Source: Trileptium ribeirensis (Eukaryota > Nematoda > Enoplea > Enoplida > Thoracostomopsidae). Taken from it: a stretch of DNA of 64,000 nucleotides. The position numbers and the translations under genes are program-made. The stretch spans positions 1 through 64,000 of the forward strand of contig JASANE010000851.1 of NCBI GenBank assembly GCA_030248225.1. The letters are read 5' to 3'. The notes under the pieces were generated by a model, which was not told the DNA's origin, made no database searches, and saw only the letters and a program-made list of their open reading frames with translations. Positions 45,501-55,962 of this stretch are shown here, one piece after another (the stretch's first letter is position 1; every line of letters starts with the position of its first letter).

Positions 45501-48500
45501 AAATTTCCGCTTATACAAATACTAATCAGAATTAAAGTGCTATTCAATAGTAAACACAAAGTCGTGTAAAACAAATTTTTCAAATATAAGTTCAGCTTAC
45601 TCTGGCGACGTTCCCATACAAGCAAAACAGATTAAATAACGAATCGCACGTCGCTTTTTCTTGACATACTCCAAAAACCATAACAACGCCGTTGTCGAGA
45701 TCTGTTCCGCAACCATTTGTAACTAAACCATCACTCGTCTCCGATGGCGTTGCGTAACTAACATTAGAAGGGAGTGGACTTTGAGAAGTCGGTACACTTC
45801 CTTGAAATCTAAAATAATACTTCATCAATATTATAATGGACACCTCTTACACTACCCATTCGCCATAAAAAAACTTTCTTCTTCCAAACAAGCTACAACC
45901 GAAAAATTTGCAACAGAATGTTAAATTGTACAAACATAGTGTTATTAGCGAAAATACGCTCGAGCAGCTTTCGAAGCAACCATTCACTTATAACATTGAC
46001 ATTGTCAGCTTGCCATTGTAACACGTACACCACTATCGGATTTACACAATTTCGATGATACAGACTTACATTGATTACATAATCAAAGGCAATATAGTGT
46101 CAACCTCAAATGCGGCCATTTATCATATTGGCCATCCCCTAACAGTTTTGTCAATTACTTTTTTAAGTGTGTGTGAAAAATTTTAATAAATTTTATATTA
46201 ATTGCGCGTGTAAACGATAAAACCCAGTAATAATGGTGCAGAATGGTGTATTATATAAAACGAGTTCGAAATGCCGCGGTTCAGAGTCGGTATGCTTTTA
46301 CTTTCGGGTAATTAAATCGTACACAAAAATGGAAAAAATATTAAAGTACATGCACCTGTCTTTTGAAACATCAATTACTACTATTGTATAACATGTTATT
46401 AAAAATTACAAGGAAGAGGAAAAACAGAGTCACTGGGTACCTGTAACCGGCTACAAAATATATAGTTGTCGTTGTAAAAGGTGCTAAATTGCATCATTTT
46501 CTGTATTTTGAATTTTTTTACAAGGTTTCTGGTGGTTAGGCTACAAGTATAGAAATAATTATTGTTAAAAATCCAAGAATTACACAAAGCTGGTCAAAAG
46601 GCACGATGATGTACAATTTAGATGCGTACTACTAGCAAATTTATAACGATTCCATTGCAGTTTTTTATTTAAAAAACCCCAGCGATGTGTAAAGTTTCGT
46701 GACACCAGTAATCCAAATTAAAAATATATTTACAGGGTTGCCTCTGAGACTTCGGTTCAATTTTCGGGGTTTGTCGGGGCTCTTTCAAAAAATTAGGGGT
46801 TCTATGTTCAGCGTAAACAGAGGTAACAAATATCAAAATACACCCAGTATATATTGGCTTATTAGCACCATTGCAATTAAATAATAATGTACCCAACACA
46901 CACAGGAAGTAACACGAAGAGCTGGACTAGTAGACTGTGGTCGAAACACAAATTTCACAAAATATTCCAAGGGAAAAACGAATTGACTCCACTCACCAGA
47001 ACCAAATGGTCCTAAGCGGTTTTGACGGCGGAAGCAAGGGTCGACATACCCATTTCCACACAGGATCGTGGCCGCTGCCGTCGAAATTTAATAAAAAATT
47101 AAAAATCATTGGAAATTTTTTTCGGTGGTTATGACACTCGGAATTTTTTGGCCGTTTCGAAGGTTTTCGGTATTGTGACATTCGGATTTTTCGGGGCTGT
47201 GACCACAAACTATGCCAATAATTTGAAGTGAAAAAACAACAACTATAATTATTAAAAATTCCAAAACCATGCTTAAGAAAAATGCCCAAATTCCGTCACA
47301 GTTCAACTGATCTAAAACTTTCCCAAAAAATACAAAAGTTCCGCCTGGATATTGGGTCCAGATGCAAACGGTCAAACATTTTCATTCACATAACGAATAT
47401 TATTAAAACATTACATAGATCTGTATGAAAAGAAACTATAATAACAGAAATAAAATTGAACAAATATTAAAAGAATGCAATATTTTAGGTTTTTAAGTAT
47501 ATATTTTATAAGTATTGGGTTTCCCCTAAGTAATACCAAACAATCCGGCAAACGTATAACCCTTCCAGTTCCTGGACTCAAAGATGAAAATATCCAAATA
47601 TAGTTCCAAGTTGTAGGCAAGGGTAACCGTCATTCTGGAATCACTAATATATCACAAGATACTACTCCGAGCAAGAGACACCATAAAATGTGCTAAATTA
47701 GAAACCAATAATAATAATAATAAAATTTTGTGTTAAAGATATATTATCCTATTACTAGGTTGCCGATTATTCCGATGCCACGTTACCGCATTTAACCAAA
47801 GTTTTGACACAACGGCTATTGCTAAGAAAAGAACAGGCGGATATATCTGTAATTTTGTTACAACTGATTGCAGTTAACCATCGGCACATACACAGTGGTA
47901 GAAACAGTGCTCTCTGCGTGTGTTTTCCAAGAGTTGTGATAAAAAGAAGTCCATTTTTAAACCAAAATCACGTCGAATTTTTTGCGCCTATAACATGTTG
48001 ATCGTTAATGTGACGTTGCAAAAATTTTCAGGGTGCAGGGGGCCCACGATATTGCCCCCAGACGACATAAAAAATTGACAAAATTTCTTAAAAAAATCCC
48101 ATTCCAAGTTGAAAATTTAACAATTCCCGCAAAAATTGGCTGAAAATTTGCTTTTATAGTCAATCAAGACGTTTTTGCACTGTTTTTGAGCCTAATTATT
48201 AACAATTTTAGCGTTTTTCGCTGAAAAATATTAAATTTTGAAAAATTTTTAATTTTCGACCCCCAAGTTCACGTGTCTGACATAATTCGAATCCAACCAG
48301 TTCCGGAATGCCCCCGTTCGTGAACCTGGCCAAATTTTCAACGAACTACGGCATAAATTGCTAAACGCAATATTCACGATATACTAATAACTCTATCGAG
48401 ATTGCAGAATTTAGTGAAGCATAGGTACACCTACGCCTTTTGCGTACACAGCCAATGAGCTTTCGGTAGCATACGTCGATATGCAATATGTGGATATCAC

Positions 48501-51500
48501 CCAATACCACACAAAGGTAGAACAAAACTAACACCGGTATTGAGTTTCCCATTCCCAAAACCCTCAGGTGAAACTTATCAGCCACCCAAGACGTCAGAAC
48601 AAATTTCCAAATTTTTGGACGAGAAACCATTGGGGCGCCATACCCCCGTACCTAAAACCGCATAAATTCTGAACCGGAGCCGTAATCGAAAAACGAAGAA
48701 GAGGCATCCGCTTTTATCATTTTACTATGAAATAAAAGCAACCAAGGAAAAAAATCGAAAGTTAAGCTAAAAATAACTTTGATTCCGTGAAGGGTACTAA
48801 AAACCCTCAGTTTGACCTCTGACCCCGAACCATGAGGCGTCATACCCCGTACCCGTGGAACCATGGGTCACAGATCAAAACCAGCACGGGCAATGAGTCT
48901 CCCATGCCCGAAAACCCCCAGCTGAAACATTTCAGCCGCCCAGGACGTCAGAACAAATTTTGGGTCGAGGAACCATTGGGGCACCATACCTCAAACCCCG
49001 TAACTCTAGAACCGGAACCGTAATCGAAAAACAAAAAAGAGGCATGGGCATTTATCATTTTACTATGAAATAAAACCAACCAAATAAAAATTCAGAAGTT
49101 AAGATAAAAATAACCTAGCTTCCATGAAAGGTACTAAAATGGGATAAAAATCCCTCATTTTGACCTCTGACCCCAAGCCATGGGCCATATACCCCGTACT
49201 CATAGAACCATGGGTCACAGAGCAAAACCAGCACGTGCAAAGAGTTTCCCATGTCCGAAAATCCCAAGTGAAATTTATCAGCCGCCTAAGACGTCAGAAC
49301 AAATTTTCAAATTTTGGGTCGAGGAACCATTGGAGCGCCATACCCCCATAAATCTAGAACCAAGGAATTAATCAAAAAACAAAAAAGAGGCATCGGTATA
49401 TATCATTTTACTACGAAATAAACCCATACAGAGAAAAAATTCGAAAATTAAGATAAAAATAACCTTGCTTCCGTGAAGTGTACTGAAATGGAGTAAAATG
49501 GGGCAAAAAACCCACGTTTTTACCCCTGACCCTGGAACCAGACACCAAATCAAAAACGCTCGGCGACGTACACGGTAAATAGACTATGCCGGTTCATGAA
49601 GCCAAAGATAATGAAAATCGGTTAAGTCGTTCCCAAGTTATGGCCGATCACACACACACAGACTGAATTCAAAAGATTTCACCCCTACAACACACAATCT
49701 CGACTACGTTTCACTACGATCTAATAACCCCCAGTTCACGCGTCTGGCAAAATTCGAAGCCCCCTGTTCCGAAATGCCCCTGGCAAAATTTTCATCGAAT
49801 GGAGAAGCCAGTATAAGCTACATATTATAGTGGAAATTTTTCTAACCCCATCCAAACTACGGCATAAATTGCTAAAAGCAATATTCTCGATTATACATTT
49901 CAACTAACTGCTAGTTCTATCAGAGGTCATGTTTTTACCATATATGTGTCGATTTTTGATAAGCGGATACTGCTGAATTCATCCCAATATTTATATATAG
50001 CTAAATATTTTCCGGATCAGAATGCCCAAATGTTACTGCTATCGTCTGTAACTTTGCAAAGAATGCTCCGATTTGTCTAAACTTCAGCTATGAAAATTTA
50101 TGCCAATTAGTTGAATGTATTACTTTTCCGTTTCGTTTGATAAAAGGTTAGTTATGGTTTATTACATAATAGCTATGGTTTGATCAGGTTAGCAAATAAA
50201 AAGCAATGCCGATTAACCCAACGGTCATAGCGCAGAATCTAGTTATTAATCGTACCCCGGTTGCGGAAGATGCGGCAAATGAGCCTGCGACGGCTGCTGT
50301 AGCAGATGCGGATGGTGAAGCGGTGGCTGATGATGATCAGATGGACGAGATAAATTAGCATTGTAGCTTTGCTGATCAAGCTGCGTGGGCAGGCCACCCA
50401 TCGAAGGTTCCAGGTGTGTGGGAACTGCATTACGAAACTGTTGCTCCTGCTGTTGCCGTTGTGATGGTAGTTGGAACGGCCCCGGCGCCTGAAACGGCAT
50501 TGGTGGTCCACCTGCCGAAGGCAGTGGCATTTGACCGATGTCTTTGTCGCTGACATTGTGCGGAGGCTGCATTAACGAAGCAACAGCAGAAGTAGGCGGA
50601 GAACCATACTGCTGCTGCGCTGGCTGTTGCCGTCCAAGTTGACTATTATCAATGATTCGAAATTGTGACTGTTCCATTTCACTACCTAATGCAGATCTAT
50701 CACCGTAACCACCATTAGCTGGAATCATATGAGAGCCAGGACGCATTCCCTGTTGCTGACCAGCATCAGACCAACGTGATTGTTGTTGCTGATGCAGAAG
50801 AGCACCGTTTATGTTCGCATTAGATAAGCCGGCACCACCGTAGTCAACGACATTCGAATTCGTTGACAAACTACCAGTCGACCCTGGTTGGGACTGCATG
50901 CCAATATTAGCAGCCGCATCGAAGGACCCTGACGGTGGCGTCCCAAAAGGTGTCATGTAAGAACTACCAGGCGTCCGGTGTAATGCTGTATTGCTATTGC
51001 CATCCTGGTATACCACACCAGAACCCATTTGGGACTGTTGCTGCTGTTGATTTTGCGGCGGTACATGCGGTGCCAAATTTCGACTTGGCAATGATGCCAT
51101 TTGGCTATTTTCATTATTGCCAATCACTTGTCGCTGTTGTAGCTGAAACTGAGAATTATCATCCATTGTAGCGCCACCATGATATCGTTGCTGTGAGGCT
51201 GTGACATTCAGCTGAGCACGTCCTTGATATATGTCTTCCGACACCATACGCGGCTGCTGGCTTAGTTGTTGTTGCATTGGTGTGAAGCTTGCAGCTGGTG
51301 CCGTGGTCAATGCGTTGCTCCTAATAACAGCATCGTGTTGCGATGCTAAAACAAAAAGCTGAAAACCTTCGCAAGCAAATCGATTTCATGACGTCATGAG
51401 TTCAAGCCCAGTATGAAGTGCACTCACCACGCGATAGACAAAGACTTGTCATGGTACATATTATGCCATCAAAAATTTAAATATCAAGACACGTTATCTT

Positions 51501-54500
51501 ATACTAGCATGAAACCCGGTTTGTAACCGGACAGGCCTTTGGGTAGTTTTTCAGCTAAGACGAACTTACGGTGTGTGATATCCGGCCTCCGGCCGGCGTG
51601 TGCCGTCCTCTGTGACTGTATATATAGTCTACAGACTATGTGTGCCAATATTTCTGTGAGTGTAAATATAAGTGTGTACGCTTGCGTGTCACTAATAAGT
51701 GTACGCCGTTTTATGTGTCTACTTGAATCTGTGTATTTATTCTTTTTCTATCAAATTAACACAAGAAATATAATTTACCATCAAATATAAAAGCTAATAA
51801 TTATCCGAAAACCCATTTTCTGACCAGAATACAGTCACGGCTAGAAATAAGTGAAAAATAATCGATCGAAATTTCTAAACAAAAATTCGACCAGTTCCGA
51901 TTAAACCAAATTTTGTTTAATCTCAAATCAGCGATTTAGATTAAACTTAGTTTTGGCCGCGACAGTAACTGTACGATTGAACGAATCATGTTATTAAATT
52001 TAAATGGGCGGAAGCAAGCCAAACATACTTGAACCTAATTCACAGAACATTTTTCGACATGACAAATGTTGCAAAAATTGCTTGAGAAAATCCCGCATAA
52101 AATAAGCTTTATATACCGCACAGCCTAATGTAATTTATTTTACAAAAACCTAACCAAACTAACTCCGACGAATATCGACGATATTGCACTGCAATATACT
52201 CGATGGATCCTACTGGCAGGAACTTGCCGTTTTAAATGCAATAATTTTGACCAAAAGTATTTAGCAGTCAAGCTTACAGTTTCTTTATTGTCCAAAAATC
52301 GAAAGCAAACAGTCCCTTGCTACGCGACGTGGCAACAAAATAATGTAATATGTTTTTGTACTTTTTATTCCACTGACAGAGAATAATTATTGGGCAAGCG
52401 AACCGTTGCGCGGCAGTTCTTTGTTGTTTTGTTAGAGGATCAACTATAAATAGCTTCATTAGCACAGGAGGCATTACTGACTGCAGAAATTACGATGCTA
52501 ACGTTAACTCTGTGTTATTGGAAAAAAACTTAATAGCATTTATTGAAAAAGACCGGGGGAAGCGAAGTTTTGCTTGTAGGAACGGTTCACAGTGCAACTG
52601 TTTTTAAGTGACTATGCACACCATAGCCCATCACCGGTCAAATTTCGAATATTGTTACACGTGTAATAATGCACTAGTAACTCGCAAAGCGAGGGGATAC
52701 AGAGCGCGTGTTGCTACTCTGCGCTTACGTATTGGCTATTACGTCGTTCCGAATTCAGATCCTAAGCACGCTTAGTCCCATTATAACACTATACATCGGC
52801 AATACTTAGATGACAATGCTACGGTCATTTTAGTCCGAAGTACTTTTTATTTCTTCTTGTAATGCCTAAAAAGACAAAAACTTTTGAAATTTATAAATCA
52901 CAAAATTTAATAAAAATTATTTGAAGGGTGATTTTACGTAGTTGGACCCGTAAACTTGCCTTATTTGATGCATTAACGCAAAGTCGAAAACCTATAGAAA
53001 CGTTCCATTGACGACTTACATACATCTATATTGGAAAAGACGAAATTTTGGTTCTGCACTGTCGCGAGGGTAAATAACATAGCCAATATGGTGTTAAAAC
53101 AATGAAACCAACTAGTGGGTTAAATAGCTCTATGATCCCATAGCTCACTCCATTGAGCAAAAACTTCACTTCGCTTTTTTAGGTATTTTTTAAACTTTGG
53201 CTCATTATAGATCGATAAAAGCAGCTCTGACAAAAATGCATAAAACCTGAATTGTAGTTCTCGATGACTGGATTCTGGATGGTGCCTTCGTATTTCGCTG
53301 CGAAGCCCCTATCTCGAAGTATAGGACGGGAAGCGTAGACATCCAGATTGTCAAATTTCAAAATTGTGACCCGTTGTCCCTCTAAGCAAAGGAGTTATAA
53401 AAACTTGAATTTATGATTAAATACAAAAATTTTGTGAAGATTCATAGGATAAGCCCGGCCATAAGTTATCGTCTCCACAAAGCTTTGTTACGCTTTTTAC
53501 CGCTACAAAAAGTATAGGTAGAAACTCCGCTCGCCCCATTCCAATAATTTCCCTTTTTTGTAATGCTAAGCGATCAACGTCATTTTTAGAACAAAAACTA
53601 GAAAAGCTGAGATCGATCCACTACTGTGTCATTTTAGCTATACGGGGTTTCACCAACAATTTGAGTTATAACTCTTGCAAGAGGCCAACCAAGACGGAAT
53701 CCTCACATCCAGAGCTAAAGCTTTTCTGTTACACAATTCTCCTGTCACAGCATCCGCTCCAGACGTAATAAAGTCCAGTTAAAACACAATGAAGAAGAAA
53801 TTATTTTGACAAAGTCTGTAATTCTTGTTGTCGTAGGAGTACGAGTAACTAGGCGCCCACAGTAGTTGCATAAATAGTTCGCGATGAACACTTGACGAAA
53901 GGTGTTACACCCATGTCACGCAACGCCATAATGCGCTGTGGGTGATGCACTCGTATTTTTGCGTTGTGTCCACTTTTACGAAAGCGGGACAAATTTACCC
54001 CTTTCGATAAGTCCATTTAACACTCTTTGCTCGAACTGATCAACTTTGGTACAAACCTTTGGGCAACGCCAAATTTGGAAAGTAGAACAAAGGTACGAAA
54101 TTTTTACTCCCCAAAAGCGTACATATGACGTAAAAAATCGACAACGTTATCCCACAATATACATAACGTAATGTGACATGAGTGTCACACCGTTCTTCAC
54201 AAGTTTATCATGGACTGTAGGTTGTGCTATATACATCTATACATGCCAACCATTAAGCAGGGAGTAACCGGAATTCCGGTTCCGGCGAAATTCGTGTTCC
54301 CGTTGCGGTTCCGGCAAAGGGCAAAAACCATACCGGAACCGGAATTCCGGTTTAAAAAATTTGTTTGAAATTTTCCACGTTTCTGCTTCAACAAAGGAGC
54401 TTGTTAACAAATCAAAGCCACGTCGATGCTTGTAGCAGCTATTTTACACATCCAGAAGTCTGTGGGGTACGCTTCAATTAAACCGGTCCAACTCGGTAAC

Positions 54501-55623
54501 AGAGTATGGCTTACGCAGAAGTACTTAGGGTATGCTTGGCTAACATAAATTGCTTCAAGAACCCGCCAATGTGCTTGTAAACTTGGTAAATCAGTCTAAA
54601 TTGAAGTAAACTAAGGTTATCTGCAACGCAGCTAGAAACTGCTTTCTTGGCAAAGAACTGTATTTATTGAAACTGTGCGAGCAGCATCACAATGTGTCTC
54701 ATTTATAGCATTCTGATTAGAAAGTTATCATCATTATCATCTAATTTACGGGCACTGTTTGTCCAAAACTTCCGGGCACTAGCCTAAACAGTGTCCCTGC
54801 CCACTGATCAGAAAGTTACATTCTATCTATTACGTATTTTCTCTTAGAATCATATAAACCAATAATTTCAAGTTTCCTACAGAAGAGCATGTAACAAACG
54901 TATGTGTAGTAAAGGAAGGCGACTGGAGACAGAGCGAAAGTGTGTATTCTACGCTCCAAGCTTTGTAAGCATATTCGATTTGACACAGTATACGCAATGG
55001 TGTATAGTGGAAGGCAGTTTTTGCTCTGGGTGTCCAAAAATCGACATATTTGATCGATAAATAAACATTATTAGCTTCCTCAGTCTCTTTAAAGTTTCAT
55101 AAAGGCAATAATACCACCGCAATACATTAAGTTTAATGTAAAAGCTATTTTTAATGCATTTTAAATCCACTATACCTTGATTTCTTCTTTCATCTGTTTT
55201 ACTATATATAAATTTCTAAGACCAAGTTCCGGTTCCGGATCCGGTTTAAATGGACGGTTCCGGTTGCTGGTTCCGGCAAATTTCGGTTCCGGTTATTCCC
55301 TGCCATTAAGCTAATACTTATTTTTCAGTGATTACCCTTACCAATACATCTGATTACGCAAAATTCACACTGATTGTATGCAGAAGGGAAAATTTACTAA
55401 CTGTGTCACTTCAAAAACAATCTGTGTCACTTCACCTGCAAACAAAGATGACAAAAATAATAATAAACAAGCACAATAAATCGCACTACACAAAGCTCAC
55501 CAGTTACTGATTGACCCGCCATTGCGCCACTCAAAACAGTACTGTTGCTATTCGCCACGAAATCTTCCGCTTCTGATTCATCAGCTAACAAGCCAGGACG
55601 CGGAGGACGCTTCACGACAGCGG
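35509..55623 (-). CDS. hnRNP L family RNA-binding protein (C-terminal two thirds of the gene)
   Basis: Eight minus-strand exons join in phase: 55623-55501, 51345-50256, 45808-45601, 44158-44037, 42744-42540, 41221-41164, 40031-39924 and 36515-35509. They give about 970 residues. The RRM3 and RRM4 blocks match human hnRNP L and Drosophila smooth in order: VVMVFGVCQEKATCDSLFNL, FCLYGNVARILFLRSKPDTA, SYKEYVAYRNNRF, LYWSNAPCDVTQHEMENFFV and ALAICNHQRIQRENKDLKN. hnRNP L binds CA-rich RNA in the nucleus and steers splicing, export and stability. Unusual are a 360-residue Gln-rich linker before RRM3 and a long Pro/Gly-rich tail. RRM1, RRM2 and the start codon are not in the part read here and probably lie past 64 kb. 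Confidence 0.92.
36516..39923 (-). other. hnRNP L last intron
   Basis: 3.4 kb, donor GTAAGC, acceptor ATTTTAG. It contains the tandem duplication at 38195-38580. A G/C-tract patch is at 37485-37570. If the donor at 39924 is not used, the frame reads seven more codons (KPKITNCIES) to a stop, so intron retention would truncate RRM4. Confidence 0.7.
38195..38580. repeat. Two-copy tandem duplication of about 180-200 bp
   Basis: CGAAAATTCT...AAAAT, TCCACATTTTGCTTATATC, ACTATTTTRTCAARCTGATAA and ATCGCTACTCTTGTAGAA each occur twice in the same order (for example 38221 and 38401). Spacing grows from 180 to about 204 bp because of small insertions. Confidence 0.8.
39924..40031 (-). CDS. hnRNP L exon: RRM4 core
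   Basis: 35 codons between ATTGTTACAG and a GTAAGC donor. It encodes ENARVIAGMAEFDNADEATT then ALAICNHQRIQRENK. This aligns with SSGLLEWESKSDALETLGFLNHYQM of human hnRNP L RRM4 (beta3 RNP1-like strand and helix 2). Split codons on both sides match the neighbours. Confidence 0.92.
40032..41163 (-). other. hnRNP L intron between the two RRM4 exons
   Basis: 1.1 kb, donor GTAAGG, acceptor ATTGTTACAG. AT-rich, with no repeat or coding feature recognised. Confidence 0.7.
41164..41221 (-). CDS. hnRNP L short exon: RRM4 helix 1 and beta 2
   Basis: 19 codons plus one base between ATTGTTTCAG and GTAAGG: FFVKAGCPKPKVSILRNKL. It matches FFEICDELGVKRPSSVKVF in human hnRNP L. Too short to be found by length, but phase and homology agree. 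Confidence 0.9.
41641..41960 (-). repeat. Dispersed repeat, copy 2, with partial open frame
   Basis: Its lower half is the inverted copy of 3225-3392, and its upper half (41840-41930) resembles 53200-53345. The minus frame reads FAEHILRHGLRIEKWAKQDQ...GIYNSAYQDLWNHSLAAVGP, and parts of this are visible in the other two copies. The repeat therefore probably derives from a protein-coding mobile element. No domain is recognised. It lies in an hnRNP L intron. Confidence 0.5.
42105..42400. mobile_element. GGCCTGTCC-type inverted-repeat element, old copy C
   Basis: Contains TTGTGGCCTGGTGCAGAGTGG, CCCACGTTCATCCC, CCCGAAACCACCGTCATGTTC and the AT-rich interior ending ATATTTACCATATA...CCGTCCACACTTTCGG. 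All are in the same order as in 10062-10385 and 44936-45250 but with many changes. The right inverted end is not recognisable. Confidence 0.5.
42540..42744 (-). CDS. hnRNP L exon: RRM3-RRM4 junction
   Basis: 68 codons after a split Gln codon; acceptor TGCTTTTTAG, donor GTACGG. SYKEYVAYRNNRFQDFETAS corresponds to SYKDFSESRNNRFSTPEQAA, the invariant linker between RRM3 and RRM4. RIRLVEPRPVLYWSNAPCDV follows and opens RRM4. This is the strongest single match in the gene. Confidence 0.95.
44037..44158 (-). CDS. hnRNP L exon: second half of RRM3
   Basis: 40 codons plus two bases between AATTTTTAG and a GTAAGT donor: ILFLRSKPDTAMVQMGDKIA then AQRAVRYLNRCVLFGKSIKL. It aligns with VKFMKSKPGAAMVEMADGYAVDRAITHLNNNFMFG. 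It includes the RNP1-like AMVQM strand, which in this family lacks the usual aromatic pair. Confidence 0.93.
44484..44635. repeat. Two-copy tandem repeat of about 83 bp
   Basis: CCAAATTACTTAAGATAGAC and CCAAACTACTCAAGACAGAC begin the copies. Each continues to a TCCGGNTCATTGATCCTNAA then CCCNTTGAATAC stretch. It lies in the hnRNP L intron between the RRM3 exons. Confidence 0.8.
44936..45302. mobile_element. GGCCTGTCC-type inverted-repeat element, intact copy B
   Basis: 367 bp from CTGGCCTGTCCACAGTGGGC to GGCTTTGGACAGGCCAG, with inverted ends of about 12-13 bp. The GC-rich flanks contain CCCCATGTTCGTGAG and CCCATTCGGCCGAAACC-like strings. The interior is AT-rich. It matches the element split by the BEL insertion near 10.1-14.5 kb. 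It is non-coding. Confidence 0.75.
45601..45808 (-). CDS. hnRNP L exon: first half of RRM3
   Basis: 69 codons after a split Gly codon; acceptor TATTATTTTAG, donor GTAAGC. A Ser/Pro-rich start (FQGSVPTSQSPLPSNVSYAT) is followed by GVVMVFGVCQEKATCDSLFN and LFCLYGNVAR. The human counterpart is VLMVYGLDQSKMNCDRVFNVFCLYGNVEKV. It begins RRM3. Confidence 0.95.
45809..48254 (-). other. hnRNP L intron before RRM3, left part
   Basis: AT-rich. Around 47125-47205 two short related strings (TGACACTCGGAATTTTTTGG and TGACATTCGGATTTTTCGG) lie 50 bp apart. At 48000-48250 there is A/T-run sequence with a GGGGGCCCACG patch related to 57220-57540 in opposite orientation. No gene is seen. Confidence 0.35.
48380..49730 (-). 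mobile_element. Inverted-repeat element with ~340-bp tandem units, copy B
   Basis: Reverse complement of the 19538-20680 element. One end is GCAGAATTTAGTGAAGC near 48405, the other TTTCACTACGATCTA near 49705-49720. The internal TTTATCATTTTACTATG box recurs at about 48713, 49052 and 49397, giving three units of 339-345 bp. Each unit carries CAGCCGCCnAGGACGTCAGAA, GAGGAACCATTGG and a GACCTCTGACCC box. It lies inside an hnRNP L intron. Confidence 0.68.
50256..51345 (-). CDS. hnRNP L exon: Gln-rich low-complexity linker
   Basis: 362 full codons with split codons on both sides; acceptor TTGTTTTAG, donor GTACGA. It starts SQHDAVIRSNALTTAPAASF and is dominated by Gln, Asn, Ser, Gly, Pro and Met (MQQQLSQQPRM, QFQLQQRQVIGNNENSQMAS, RQQQEQQF, HLPHLPQPG). 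It has few charged residues and no domain, the composition of prion-like domains that drive condensates. In vertebrate hnRNP L the same interval is a much shorter Gly/Pro-rich segment. Phase agreement with both neighbours supports it as coding. Confidence 0.88.
51346..54249 (-). other. hnRNP L intron upstream of the Gln-rich exon
   Basis: AT-rich. Contains a third partial copy of the 41.7-kb dispersed repeat at 53170-53350. The 51539-51790 region is TG-rich with an unsupported plus open frame. No gene is seen. Confidence 0.4.
53170..53350 (-). repeat. Dispersed repeat, copy 3 (partial)
   Basis: The minus frame reads ASRPILRDRGFAAKYEGTIQ...IENYNSGFMHF, spaced like EHILRHGLRIEKWAKQDQ...GIYNSAYQDLW at 41.9 kb. 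The DNA also matches around CGAAGCCC...AGTATAGGACGGG. It covers only the upstream half of the repeat. Confidence 0.4.
54258..55302 (+). mobile_element. Non-autonomous hAT-like element, copy C (1045 bp)
   Basis: Starts CAGGGAGTAACCGGAATTCC and ends GGTTCCGGTTATTCCCTG. Perfect 8-bp target duplication CCATTAAG at 54250-54257 and 55303-55310. Subterminal GGTTCCGG motifs cluster at both ends. It lies in the hnRNP L intron, in the same orientation as copy A. Confidence 0.93.
55501..55623 (-). CDS. hnRNP L exon: short linker before the Gln-rich part
   Basis: 40 codons with split codons at both ends; acceptor AATTATTTGTAG, donor GTGAGC. It encodes AVVKRPPRPGLLADESEAED then FVANSNSTVLSGAMAGQSVT. The Lys/Arg-Pro start fits the segment just after RRM2 in hnRNP L. 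Its phase joins to TASQHDAV in the next exon. Confidence 0.7.
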
Positions 55624-55867
55624 CTACAAATAATTCATTACAGATCGTTACGCAGCGACAGTAATACTTATTGAGCGAAAAAATACCGACGCTTCTTTTA
55701 ACAGATCCGAACAGCTACACGAACCATTAAATTCTTCATCTATTTCACACTTCCCCAATCCTGCGGAACGACAAAACTTACTTCGTCCGAAACAACATGA
55801 ATTTTTGATTACAACAGCTTTCAATAGCATGCCGCTATTGCTTAAGCATAACCACGTTGCACCTTAC

Positions 55868-55962
55868 CACCGCTTCTATGAAGTTTTCCTTTGCGCCGAT
55901 ACCAGAGACTGATCACCCAGCCAGCGACATAATGGACCCAAATCCATTGCGATGAAACCAAG
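55868..55962 (-). CDS. Candidate upstream or alternative hnRNP L exon
   Basis: A strong acceptor (TTTTTGTTTCAG) and donor (GTAAGG) frame 95 bp whose end phase matches the exon at 55623. Only one of three frames is open (LVSSQWIWVHYVAGWVISLW, then YRRKGKLHRSG). It is aromatic and hydrophobic, unlike hnRNP L linkers. It could be an alternative exon that introduces a stop in another phase (poison exon), or a chance pair of splice-like sites. Confidence 0.3.

Noticed and set aside
50239..51171. Minus frame of 105 codons and plus frame of 78 codons over the Gln-rich exon
   Set aside because: Out-of-frame readings of the same low-complexity exon. The 362-codon frame fits both splice phases.
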